Translations under genes and position numbers: made by a program
Part shown: piece after piece, positions 56,826-64,000 of the stretch
Numbering within the stretch: position 1 is the stretch's first letter
Layout of the letters: each line of letters begins with the position of its first letter
Notes under the pieces: model-generated
Database searches by the model: none
What the model was told of the DNA's origin: nothing
Seen by the model: only the letters and a program-made list of their open reading frames with translations
From: Microbacterium sp. 1.5R
GTDB lineage: Bacteria; Actinomycetota; Actinomycetes; Actinomycetales; Microbacteriaceae
Reading direction: 5' to 3'
Assembly: GCF_001889265.1 (NCBI RefSeq)
Contig: NZ_CP018151.1
Location: forward strand, 1,674,001-1,738,000
Length of the DNA stretch: 64,000 nt

Positions 56826-57824
56826 ATGCCCGAGGGACATTCGGTCCACCGCATCGCGCGCCAGTTCGACCGTAACTTCGTCGGCAAGCAGATGCTCGCC
56901 TCGAGCCCCCAGGGACGATTCGCCGAGGGGGCGGCCGTCCTGAACGGTCGTGAGGCGATCAGCGTGCAGGCGGTGGGGAAGCAGATGTTCCTCGAGGCCG
57001 AAGGCGATGTGTGGCTTCGGGTGCACCTCGGCCTGTACGGCGCGTGGGACTTCGCCGGCGACATCCTGGTCGACCCGACGATCGCCTCTGCGAACGGCCG
57101 CATGGGCCAGACGAACCAGCGCGGAACTGTGGTCGACGAGGAGATCCTCGACGATGCCGGAGAGAACTCGCTCGCCTCGATCGGCGCACCTCGCCGGACT
57201 CGGGTGCACGTGCGCATGTCGGAGCAGACGAAGGGGCTCGCCGACGAGGGACTCGAATGGCCGCCGCCGGTCGTGGGTCAGGTTCGACTGCGTCTGATGA
57301 CCGACATCACGGCTGCCGATCTGCGCGGCCCCACGGCCTGCGTGCTCCAGAGTCCGGAGGAGATGCTCGCAAGCGTCGCCAAGCTCGGCCCGGATCCTCT
57401 CGTGGGGGATCCCGCGCAGAACGAGGAGCGCTTCGTGCAGGCGGTCCGTAAGAAGCAGACGGTGATCGCACTTCTGCTGATGGATCAGGCCGTGGTCAGC
57501 GGCATCGGAAACGTGTATCGGGCGGAGATGCTGTTCCGACAGCGGCTGAACCCCCACACGCCCGGCCGCGAGGTGCCCGAGGAGGTCGTGCGAGCACTGT
57601 GGCGCGACTGGGTGCGTCTGCTGGCCGTCGGTGTGGAGACCGGCCAGATGATGACCATGGATGATCTGTCGCCCGACGCCTATCGGGCGGCGATGGCGAG
57701 CCGCGACGATCGCCACTGGGTCTACCATCGTGCCGGTCTGCCGTGTCGTATCTGCGGCACCGAGATCGCCCTCGAGGAGATCGGCGCCCGCAAGCTGTAC
57801 TGGTGCCCGCGCTGCCAGGCCTGA
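56826..57824 (+). CDS. Fpg/Nei-family DNA glycosylase (Nei2-like)
   Basis: A 332-aa base-excision enzyme. The N-terminus PEGHSVHRIARQFD carries the Pro and Glu catalytic pair after Met1; an H2TH domain follows (PAQNEERFVQAVRKKQTVIA, VVSGIGNVYRAEMLF), then a C-terminal zinc finger with two CxxC pairs (CRICG...CPRC). A 40-residue insert around 80-120 (MGQTNQRGTVVDEEILDDAG) is typical of actinobacterial Nei2. Follows rpiB in one transcript. Confidence 0.9.
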   Translation: MPEGHSVHRIARQFDRNFVGKQMLASSPQGRFAEGAAVLNGREAISVQAVGKQMFLEAEGDVWLRVHLGLYGAWDFAGDILVDPTIASANGRMGQTNQRGTVVDEEILDDAGENSLASIGAPRRTRVHVRMSEQTKGLADEGLEWPPPVVGQVRLRLMTDITAADLRGPTACVLQSPEEMLASVAKLGPDPLVGDPAQNEERFVQAVRKKQTVIALLLMDQAVVSGIGNVYRAEMLFRQRLNPHTPGREVPEEVVRALWRDWVRLLAVGVETGQMMTMDDLSPDAYRAAMASRDDRHWVYHRAGLPCRICGTEIALEEIGARKLYWCPRCQA

Positions 57825-57847
57825 CCGGTCAGCCGTAGGCTGAGAGG

Positions 57848-58489
57848 ATGCGTCAGAACCCCAGTTTCACGCTCGCTGATGTGGCCGAGGTCCGTCGGGT
57901 CATCGATGCCGATCCGTGGGCGACCACAGTGAGCGACGGACCGGAGGGCCTCGTCTCCTCTCACTACGTCGTGCTGCTCGACCAGGATCGCGATGATCTC
58001 ACGGTCGTCGGTCACGTCGGCCGGCCCGACGACCTGATCCACGGCTTGGGCGAGAGGGAACTGCTCATCGTGTTCCAGGGGCCGCACGGCTACATCTCAC
58101 CGGGCTGGTATGGCGATGTCCCGTCCGTTCCGACGTGGAACTACACGGCCGTTCATCTTGCCGGAGTTCCCGAGATACTCAGCGACGAAGAGAATCTCGC
58201 CGTTCTCGATCGACTCGTCGACCGTTTCGAGGGGCGGATGCCGGAGCCACGGCAGATGTGGGAACGGCCGAACGACCCCGCGTTCATCACACGGCTGGCC
58301 GCAGGGACGGTGGGATTCAGGCTCACCCCGACACGCGTCGTCGCCAAACGCAAACTGAGTCAGAACAAGCCGGCCGAGACAGTGGAGACCATCATCGCCG
58401 AACTCGAGGCCGATGGGCCGTACGCACAGCCCGCCCTCGCCGCCGAGATGCGTCGCGCCCAGCAGGCGCGCGTCGGAGCCCGCTCGTGA
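57848..58489 (+). CDS. PaiB-like FMN-binding regulator
   Basis: A 213-aa PaiB-family protein with a split-barrel FMN-binding fold: FTLADVAEVRRVIDADPWAT, SSHYVVLLDQD, VVGHVGRPDD, and GYISPGWYGDVPSVPTWNY, the family signature. Bacillus PaiB represses protease and sporulation genes; in Actinobacteria the function is untested. TAGGCT lies six bases before the ATG. The stop overlaps the next gene (GTGA). Confidence 0.86.
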   Translation: MRQNPSFTLADVAEVRRVIDADPWATTVSDGPEGLVSSHYVVLLDQDRDDLTVVGHVGRPDDLIHGLGERELLIVFQGPHGYISPGWYGDVPSVPTWNYTAVHLAGVPEILSDEENLAVLDRLVDRFEGRMPEPRQMWERPNDPAFITRLAAGTVGFRLTPTRVVAKRKLSQNKPAETVETIIAELEADGPYAQPALAAEMRRAQQARVGARS

Positions 58490-59982
58490 CCGGAGCCGCA
58501 GACAGCGTGGCCACCCTGTCGGGCGTCCGGGTCTCAGGACCGGGCAAGGAGTTCCTGATCGACGACGAGCCCGTCGACATCTTCATCGAAGACGGCCGGA
58601 TCAGCGACATCGCCCCCGCCGGAGCGCTGCCGCCACAGGGGCGCATCCTCGACGGCAACGGAGCGTGGGCCGTGCCGGGCCTCTGGGACAACCACGTGCA
58701 CACGGTGCAGTGGGCTCTGGCCGCCGAACGCGTCGCTCTCGGCGGCGCGGGCTCCGCGTCGGAGGCGGCTGCGATCATGTCCTCCGCGGCGCCCCTCCCG
58801 GACGGGCGGAAGGTCGGCAGCGGGTTCCGTGATGCGATGTGGCCCGATCAGCCCTCGCTCGCACTTCTCGACAGCGCCACGGGAGAAGTGCCCACCTATC
58901 TCATCAACGCGGATGTGCACAGCACGTGGCTCAACTCGGCGGCGTTGCGGCTCGAGGGCTTCGACAGTCCGGACGGGATGCTCAGAGAGGAGCAAGCCTT
59001 CGAGATCTCCCGTCGCCTGAACGCCGTCGACCCGGAACGCGGCGACAGAGCGGTCCGCGACGCGGGGGAGAGGGCCGCCTCTCGAGGCATCACCGGCCTG
59101 GTGGACTTCGACATGGCCTGGAACGCCGATGCCTGGCCGCGGCGTATCGGCGCCGGGTTCGCTGCCCATCGTGTCGAGTTCGCCATCTACCCTTTCGACC
59201 TCGGACGTGCGATCCGCGCCGGGCTCCGGTCGGGCGAGCTGCACGAGGCGGCGGACGCGCCGGAAGCCGGGCGCGGCCTGATCCGGATCGGGCCGCTGAA
59301 GATCATCAGCGACGGCTCGCTGGGCACGCGCACCGCGGCCTGCTCGCATTCGTATCCTGGCGATCCCGAGAACTTCGGGGCGCTCAATGTGCCGACCGCC
59401 GAGCTCGCCGAGCTGCTCACGACAGCCACCGGCGCAGGGCTCTCGGTCGCGGTGCATGCGATCGGTGATCGCGCCGTCACCGGGGCGCTGGACGCCTTCA
59501 CGGTGTCGGGTGCCGTCGGAACCATCGAGCACGCTCAGCTGGTGCGGCACTCCGACCTCGCGCGGTTCGGCAGGCTCGGCGTCATCGCGAGTGTGCAACC
59601 GCAGCACGCGCTCGATGACAGGGATCTGGTCGGCCGGCACTGGGCCGGGCAGACGTCGATCGGCTATCCGCTCAGTGCCCTCCGAGACGCCGGTGTGGAG
59701 ATCCGCTTCGGATCCGACGCTCCCGTGGCTCCCCTCGATCCCTGGCAGGCGATCGCCGCGGCGGTCACCCGCACGGACGATGATCGCGACCCCTGGCACC
59801 CCGAAGAGCGACTGACGAGGGAACAGGCGATCCAGGCGAGCGTCCGCACGGCTCTGCGTCCGGGGGAGGCCGCAGACATCGCCCTGTGCGGCTACGACCC
59901 GCTCTCCGCATCAGGTGCGGATCTGCGAGGGATGCCGGTCATGGCGACGATGGTCGCCGGGCGGCTGACCTACGGCGGATGA
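58486..59982 (+). CDS. Amidohydrolase family protein (YtcJ-like)
   Basis: A 498-aa metal-dependent hydrolase. The first metal site is GLWDNHVHTVQWAL (HxH), later IHAIGDRA-type AVHAIGDRAV, IEHAQLVRHSD and the Asp in FGSDAPVAPLDPWQA. The composite beta-sandwich plus TIM barrel is complete. Substrate unknown; YtcJ relatives act on amides and cyclic urea-type compounds. GTG start overlaps the previous stop. Confidence 0.88.
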   Translation: MTGAADSVATLSGVRVSGPGKEFLIDDEPVDIFIEDGRISDIAPAGALPPQGRILDGNGAWAVPGLWDNHVHTVQWALAAERVALGGAGSASEAAAIMSSAAPLPDGRKVGSGFRDAMWPDQPSLALLDSATGEVPTYLINADVHSTWLNSAALRLEGFDSPDGMLREEQAFEISRRLNAVDPERGDRAVRDAGERAASRGITGLVDFDMAWNADAWPRRIGAGFAAHRVEFAIYPFDLGRAIRAGLRSGELHEAADAPEAGRGLIRIGPLKIISDGSLGTRTAACSHSYPGDPENFGALNVPTAELAELLTTATGAGLSVAVHAIGDRAVTGALDAFTVSGAVGTIEHAQLVRHSDLARFGRLGVIASVQPQHALDDRDLVGRHWAGQTSIGYPLSALRDAGVEIRFGSDAPVAPLDPWQAIAAAVTRTDDDRDPWHPEERLTREQAIQASVRTALRPGEAADIALCGYDPLSASGADLRGMPVMATMVAGRLTYGG

Positions 59983-59991
59983 GCGCGAGAA

Positions 59992-60027
59992 CGAAGAAGG
60001 GCACCGGAAGCCCGGTGCCCTTCTTCG
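59992..60027. terminator. Bidirectional terminator between the amidohydrolase gene and dps
   Basis: A 16-bp perfect stem (CGAAGAAGGGCACCGG and complement) with a 4-base loop between the two convergent genes; A- and T-rich arms at the stem base resemble an intrinsic terminator for both strands. Confidence 0.85.
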
Positions 60028-60039
60028 TCGCGTGGGTGC

Positions 60040-60525
60040 TCAGGCTGCGATGTGCGACACGAGGAACCAGCGGTCCTTCTCGAGCCCGCGCATGATCTCG
60101 ATCGCGACGTCCTGGCTCGTGAGGTCGACCTCGTCGAGCCCGTCGATCGCTGCCTTCACGTCGACGAGGATCGCGTCGATGTCGGAGATGACGGCGCGCA
60201 CGAGCTCATCGGACTGGGTGAAGCCAGCCGGAACCGACGTCGCACCGCCCTTGGCGGCGACGGCGCTGATGCGCGCGTCGATCGGGAGACCGAGGGCGAC
60301 GATCCGCTCGGCGGCCGTGTCGGCGAAGTCGCCGGCGTGCGCGACGATGGTGTCGAGGAGCTCATGAACTCCGACGAAGTTGGCGCCGCGGACATGCCAG
60401 TGCGCCTGCTTGCCGTCGATCGTCAGCGCCTGGAGACCGAGCACGACGGGGGAGAGGAACTGAGACGCTGCAGCGGCCACGGTCGGATCGCTGGCGGTGG
60501 TGGAAACGGTCTGTACCTTGCTCAT
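60040..60525 (-). CDS. dps: DNA starvation/stationary phase protein Dps
   Basis: A 161-aa ferritin-like dodecamer subunit that oxidises and stores iron and protects DNA. The ferroxidase site residues are in LTIDGKQAHWHVRGANFVGVHELLDT and GDFADTAAERIVALG. The N-terminal tail is short with one Lys, so DNA binding through it is uncertain. GGAG precedes the ATG. Confidence 0.94.
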   Translation of the reverse strand: MSKVQTVSTTASDPTVAAAASQFLSPVVLGLQALTIDGKQAHWHVRGANFVGVHELLDTIVAHAGDFADTAAERIVALGLPIDARISAVAAKGGATSVPAGFTQSDELVRAVISDIDAILVDVKAAIDGLDEVDLTSQDVAIEIMRGLEKDRWFLVSHIAA

Positions 60526-60665
60526 TGTGACTCCTCCGGAGTTGTCTCTTCGTGCCTGATGAGGACAACGCTACTCGTCTGAAATCATTCCGCAAGCAAG
60601 CGAAGGCTCGGCTTAGTGGCCCGGAATCACGCGGAAATCCGGGCTTGGGAGGATAGTCTCACCTT

Positions 60666-61202
60666 ATGAGCATCGCTGCCGGAGCCTCCGTCCTCGCCCT
60701 GCCGGGGAAGTCCCCGTCGGTCGCGGCCGACGCGTTCATCGCCGAAGGCGCACGCATCGTGGGAGACGTGTCGCTGGCCGAGGGCGCGAGTGTCTGGTAC
60801 AACGCGGTCCTTCGAGGCGACTCTGCCTCCATCGCGGTCGGACGCGACAGCAACGTCCAGGACAATGTCTCGGTCCATGTCGACGCGGCGCATCCGGTCG
60901 TCATCGGCGCGAAGGTGTCGATCGGTCACAACGCGGTCGTCCATGGGTGCACGATCGGAGACGGTTCGCTCATCGGCATGGGAGCCGTCGTGCTCAGCGG
61001 GGCCGTCATCGGCGCCGGCTGTCTCATCGCCGGTGGAGCCGTCGTGCTCGGAGGCACAGAGGTGCCGGACGGATCACTGGTGGCCGGGGTGCCCGCGAAG
61101 GTCCGCCGAGCGCTCAGCGACCAGGAGCGCGCCGACCTGATCGCGAACGCCGACGTCTACCTCGCGCACGTCCGGACCCACGCCGCGGCGACACCGATCT
61201 GA
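60666..61202 (+). CDS. Gamma-carbonic-anhydrase-like protein
   Basis: A 178-aa left-handed beta-helix protein with hexapeptide repeats (AEGARIVGDVSLAEGASVWY, LRGDSASIAVGRDSNVQDN). The three zinc-ligand His of gamma carbonic anhydrases are present: SVHVD and SIGHNAVVHG. Whether it has carbonic anhydrase activity is untested in most such proteins. TAGTCT lies six bases before the ATG, so it looks leaderless. Confidence 0.88.
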   Translation: MSIAAGASVLALPGKSPSVAADAFIAEGARIVGDVSLAEGASVWYNAVLRGDSASIAVGRDSNVQDNVSVHVDAAHPVVIGAKVSIGHNAVVHGCTIGDGSLIGMGAVVLSGAVIGAGCLIAGGAVVLGGTEVPDGSLVAGVPAKVRRALSDQERADLIANADVYLAHVRTHAAATPI

Positions 61203-61231
61203 TCGGAATCGACCGATAGGCTGGTCCTCAC

Positions 61232-61305
61232 GGGGCGGTGGCCAAGCTGGTTAAGGCAGTGGGCTCATAACCCAACGATCGCGGGTTCAAGTCCCGCCCG
61301 CCCTA
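61232..61305 (+). tRNA. tRNA with CAT anticodon (Met, or Ile2 after modification)
   Basis: Acceptor GGGGCGG/CCGCCCT (the first pair is G-T), anticodon loop CTCATAA with CAT, T arm GCGGGTTCAAGTCCCGC, discriminator A. CCA is not encoded. It lacks initiator features. Elongator tRNA-Met and lysidine-modified tRNA-Ile cannot be told apart by anticodon; the G-A opposition at the base of the anticodon stem is also unusual. TAGGCT lies about ten bases upstream as a likely -10 box. Confidence 0.88.
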
Positions 61306-61913
61306 CTCCTGCTCCGCTCCGCGGCGACGTCATCGGTCGACCGCTGTCGATCGAGGGACGACGTCGCGAGGACTGTTCCGGCGGCGATCCCGCCCAAGGC
61401 GCCGAAGACCATGTCGCCGATCGTGTCCTGGTAGGTGACGAAGATCTCGTCACTGAGGTAGGCCCAGCCGAGCCACTCGATCATCTCCCACACCGCGCTC
61501 AGCGCCAGCGCCAGGACGGGCGCGAGGATCAGCGAGGTGCGTCGGCTGGCGCCCGAGTCGCGAGTCAGGGGCACGACATCTGCCCGGGTGAGGATCAGTG
61601 CGGCGACGACCGTGAGAACCCCCGTGCAGATCAGGTGCAGGAGCAGGTCCCATCCGGGGATCGACCGGTACAGGTCGAGCACATTGCTCCACGCCGCCAC
61701 GAGCACGGTGGCGCATACAGTGAGGTCGAACCACCCGCGCATGCCCAGAACTCGCGGCAGCATCAGAGCGGGAAGCGCAAGCGCCGCGATGCCGGCGTCG
61801 GTCGGGGCGAGCCATACCAGCGCGACGGCGACCCCGATGATGCCCACCGCCCGCACGACGTCGGCCGACCACTCCGTGACGGTGCGCGGCGGTCGCAGGA
61901 AGTCCTCTTTCAC
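61287..61913 (-). CDS. Integral membrane protein, DUF2238-like
   Basis: A 208-aa protein with about five or six membrane helices (VGIIGVAVALVWLAP, FDLTVCATVLVAAW, WDLLLHLICTGVLTVVAALI, LILAPVLALALSAVWEMIEW, then YQDTIGDMVFGALGG). The WEMIEW and D-x-x-x-D-x-x-x-G pattern resembles DUF2238 (YjdF) proteins. GTG start overlapping the upstream stop (GTGA). The last six codons run antisense into the tRNA gene. Confidence 0.75.
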   Translation of the reverse strand: MKEDFLRPPRTVTEWSADVVRAVGIIGVAVALVWLAPTDAGIAALALPALMLPRVLGMRGWFDLTVCATVLVAAWSNVLDLYRSIPGWDLLLHLICTGVLTVVAALILTRADVVPLTRDSGASRRTSLILAPVLALALSAVWEMIEWLGWAYLSDEIFVTYQDTIGDMVFGALGGIAAGTVLATSSLDRQRSTDDVAAERSRSRAGGT

Positions 61914-62743
61914 GGTGTCCTCCCCGTCAGGCGCAGGAGCGCCTGCACCGGGCGATGATCCGAGGGTGCGATCCCGCCGAAGACGTGTGCGTTCACTGCA
62001 GCGGCACGGACTCGCACATCCGGACTGACGAGCAGCCAATCGATGCGTCGACCGCCGACCTTCGGACGCCGATATCCGCTGAGGGTGCTCCACAGGGGCG
62101 TCAGCCGATCGTCTGCCGCGTCCCAGGAGTCGCTCAGATCGGCGCGCGAGACGAGTGTGCGCAGGGCCTGGGAGCCGGGGCCCGCATTCAGGTCTCCCAT
62201 CACGACCGTCGGAAGGGCGCGCGCGCGAACCAGTGCGGCGATGATTTCGGCAGAACGTCGCCGAGACCGACGCGAGAGATGATCGAGATGGGTGTTGACG
62301 ACCAGGAACCCGACCCCTGTCGACCTGTCCCTGAACTCCGCGGAGACGAGGATGCGAGGAAAGAGCGCTCCCCATGACAGGCTGCCCGGCTCGTCGATCC
62401 GTGTCGAGAGAGCGTGCTGGTCCCACCCGCGCAGCTCCAGCCGCGACGCGTCGTAGAGGATGGGTGTTCCCTCACCCGTGCCATCGCGGTTCCTCCCTCT
62501 GCCGATGAACCGATGGTCCCGCCCGAGGGCGTCGGTGACGGCCTTCAGCGATCGGGGGAGCACTTCCTGCAGCCCGAGGACGGTCGGCCGCTCCGAGCGG
62601 ATCATCTCGGCGACCGCAGGCTCGCGATGGCTCCAGCGGTCACGCTTCCGACGCAGGGCGCCTTCCATCGCGCGACGGATGTTGAACGACATCACGTGCA
62701 GGTCCGGTGCAGCAACGGGACCGATCAGCGGCACGACCGTCAC
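61910..62743 (-). CDS. Endonuclease/exonuclease/phosphatase family protein
   Basis: A 277-aa EEP-fold phosphodiesterase: LHVMSFNIRRAM (Asn), VLGLQEV (Glu), VVNTHLDH (His and Asp), VVMGDLNAGPGS (Asp-x-Asn) and SDHRPVQALL (Asp-His). The fold hydrolyses nucleic acids, phosphoinositides or sphingolipid-type phosphodiesters; the target is unknown. GTG start overlaps the glycosyltransferase stop (GTGA). Confidence 0.87.
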   Translation of the reverse strand: MTVVPLIGPVAAPDLHVMSFNIRRAMEGALRRKRDRWSHREPAVAEMIRSERPTVLGLQEVLPRSLKAVTDALGRDHRFIGRGRNRDGTGEGTPILYDASRLELRGWDQHALSTRIDEPGSLSWGALFPRILVSAEFRDRSTGVGFLVVNTHLDHLSRRSRRRSAEIIAALVRARALPTVVMGDLNAGPGSQALRTLVSRADLSDSWDAADDRLTPLWSTLSGYRRPKVGGRRIDWLLVSPDVRVRAAAVNAHVFGGIAPSDHRPVQALLRLTGRTP

Positions 62744-63543
62744 CGGGCGCTCCGTCCCGCGGTGCTGAACAGGCGGCGGCGGACGATGAGCCGTCCCCAA
62801 CGCAGGGGTGGGAAGTCGCGGGGCCAGTGCACGAGCACGCTACGGACGCCTCGGTGCACGCGTCGACCGAACTGTCCTGCGGTGAGCGGCCTCATCGACA
62901 TCCCCATCGTGGTGTGCGGGAGCCGGGCGATGCGGTGGTTCTCGCCGAGGTGGAAGGCGAGGTCGAGGTCGTCGTGGATGTCGGGGTCTCCTCGGTGCAC
63001 GTCGGACCGCACGGCCTGCCAGGCCTCCCTGCGGAACGCGAGATTGGATCCGAAGAGGGGCAGATGTCCGAGAGTGACGCTCAAGAGGGTCATATAGGCG
63101 CCGAGATAGAGCCGCGAGAGTGGCGTGCGCAGGGCTGCCGGCCCGTCCGTGAAGCGCGCGGGCCCAGTGATCGCCCCGAGGTGCTCGTCGTCGTCGAAGG
63201 CCGAGACGATGGCCGTGATCCACTGAGCATCCGGTTCGCAGTCCGCGTCGAGGCGCAGGATCAGTTCGCCGAGAGCCGCGTCATACCCGGTCGACGCTGC
63301 AGCGGGAATGCCGGGATCGAGACACGTCAGCACGCGCGCACCCCAGGCGAGGGCGACGGAGGCCGACGAGTCGGATGAGCCGTTGTCGACGACGATGATC
63401 TCGTCGGCCGGCTGGTCCTGGGCGTGCAGAGCGCTCAGGCAGCGCGCCAGCAGCTCGGCATCGTCCTTCACCGGGATGACCACTGACGTGGTGAGCCGTG
63501 TGCCCTGATTCGCCGTCGACGGAATGCCATCGACCGTCTCCAT
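62740..63543 (-). CDS. Glycosyltransferase family 2
   Basis: A 267-aa GT-A fold transferase: TSVVIPVKDDAELLARCLSA, ADEIIVVDNGSSDSS, LILRLDADCEPDAQW with the metal-binding D-x-D, and DPDIHDDLDLAFHL near the C-terminal base. It has no strong membrane helix apart from SRLYLGAYMTLLSVTLGHLP. The ATG at 63543 has GAGGGG six bases upstream; 63570 is the alternative. First gene of the coupled three-gene set. Confidence 0.87.
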   Translation of the reverse strand: METVDGIPSTANQGTRLTTSVVIPVKDDAELLARCLSALHAQDQPADEIIVVDNGSSDSSASVALAWGARVLTCLDPGIPAAASTGYDAALGELILRLDADCEPDAQWITAIVSAFDDDEHLGAITGPARFTDGPAALRTPLSRLYLGAYMTLLSVTLGHLPLFGSNLAFRREAWQAVRSDVHRGDPDIHDDLDLAFHLGENHRIARLPHTTMGMSMRPLTAGQFGRRVHRGVRSVLVHWPRDFPPLRWGRLIVRRRLFSTAGRSAR

Positions 63544-63647
63544 CGTGTGCCCCTCGGTGCGTGCCGTCATCGGTTCGATCGTGGCATCACTCGACGTCGG
63601 GCGCGAGGGACTTGACACCGGCAGGTGCGTGCCGATGCCTGTGGACG

Positions 63648-63980
63648 TCAGTGAGTGCCCGCGGCGTCGAGGTCGGGCGAGGGGTCGATGACCTCGTCGA
63701 CGAGCGTGATGCCCCCGCTCGAGTTGGCCGAATGAGCGAGATCCTCGATCCATCGGCGGCTGAGCTCGGGCGTCTCGCTCTCGTCGAAGACGAACCGCAG
63801 CGGGATCGACGGATGCAGCCAGACCGTCGAACGGCCTTCCGTGTCACCGTCGGGATGCTTCCACGTGAGTGTGAAGCTCTCGTTGCGACGCAACTTCGTC
63901 GCGACGACGACCTTGAGGTGCGCGAGCGCCCGATCTTCGATATGGATCGGCTCCGAGCCGCCGTAATAGAGAGAACCCAT
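63648..63980 (-). CDS. Small conserved actinobacterial protein (DUF7882-like)
   Basis: A 110-aa protein starting MGSLYYGGSEPIHIEDRALA, then HLKVVVATKLRRNESFTLTW and VWLHPSIPLRFVFDESE. Such proteins are often labelled ATP-dependent DNA ligase in Microbacteriaceae genomes, but no ligase motif (KxDG) is present, so I treat that label as wrong. TATATT lies about seven bases before the ATG, suggesting a very short or no leader. Confidence 0.72.
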   Translation of the reverse strand: MGSLYYGGSEPIHIEDRALAHLKVVVATKLRRNESFTLTWKHPDGDTEGRSTVWLHPSIPLRFVFDESETPELSRRWIEDLAHSANSSGGITLVDEVIDPSPDLDAAGTH

Positions 63981-64000
63981 ATCTCGGAATATATGTCTCA

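Noticed and set aside
63648..63980. ATP-dependent DNA ligase label for the last small gene
   Set aside because: No KxDG or other nucleotidyltransferase motif in 110 aa; the name is a known type of mis-annotation.

Overview
The window looks like a Microbacterium-type actinobacterial chromosome (Microbacteriaceae). The evidence is high GC throughout, the order dprA-xerC-M23 peptidase-rpsB-tsf-pyrH-frr-cdsA, actinobacterial families (GlgE, DUF2017, DivIVA-repeat protein, actinobacterial HemH and RpiB), many GTG starts and many apparently leaderless genes. No database search was possible, so all family calls are by eye from motifs and length.

Bases 1 to about 6704 are the right-hand end of an integrated phage or phage-like element; its other end lies outside the window. 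A rightward replication set (85-aa protein, D5/SF3 helicase-primase, lipoprotein, 43-aa protein) and a leftward chain of eight tightly coupled genes (CxCxxC protein, HNH nuclease, free-standing IF-2 C-terminal domain, four very small proteins, terminase large subunit) diverge from a 545-bp control region. That region holds an operator-like inverted repeat, a phased array of GGGGTAGTT-like repeats, two look-alike extended -10 boxes and a leader hairpin. A large serine integrase ends the element. Immediately beyond its start codon the reading frame of the DprA C-terminal half begins, so the element appears to sit inside dprA.

From 6705 on the window is chromosomal. 7.2-19.9 kb: xerC, M23-like protein, rpsB-tsf, pyrH-frr-cdsA-DivIVA-repeat protein, cell-wall and envelope proteins, AI-2E-type exporter, YbbN. 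19.9-26.3 kb: glycogen/alpha-glucan genes glgB, glgE, glgX. 26.4-31.6 kb: cysteine desulfurase and mnmA (tRNA 2-thiouridine), ligA. 31.7-38.6 kb: DEAD-box helicase, acyl-CoA ligase, gatCAB. 38.7-45.3 kb: dinB, small proteins, the DUF2017-clpS-metallopeptidase set, LysE exporter, tRNA-His, orn, tRNA-Arg, a second-type ssb. 45.4-55 kb: ettA, two thioesterases, FAD dehydrogenase-globin-MscS chain, pepN. 55.1-64 kb: hemH, rpiB, Nei/Fpg glycosylase, PaiB-like regulator, amidohydrolase, dps, gamma-carbonic-anhydrase-like protein, a CAT-anticodon tRNA, and a coupled glycosyltransferase-EEP phosphatase-membrane protein set.

The most unusual items are the stand-alone IF-2 domain IV protein in the phage late-type operon, the apparent inactivation of dprA by a serine-integrase element, and the iteron-like/operator-like control region between the two phage transcription units.
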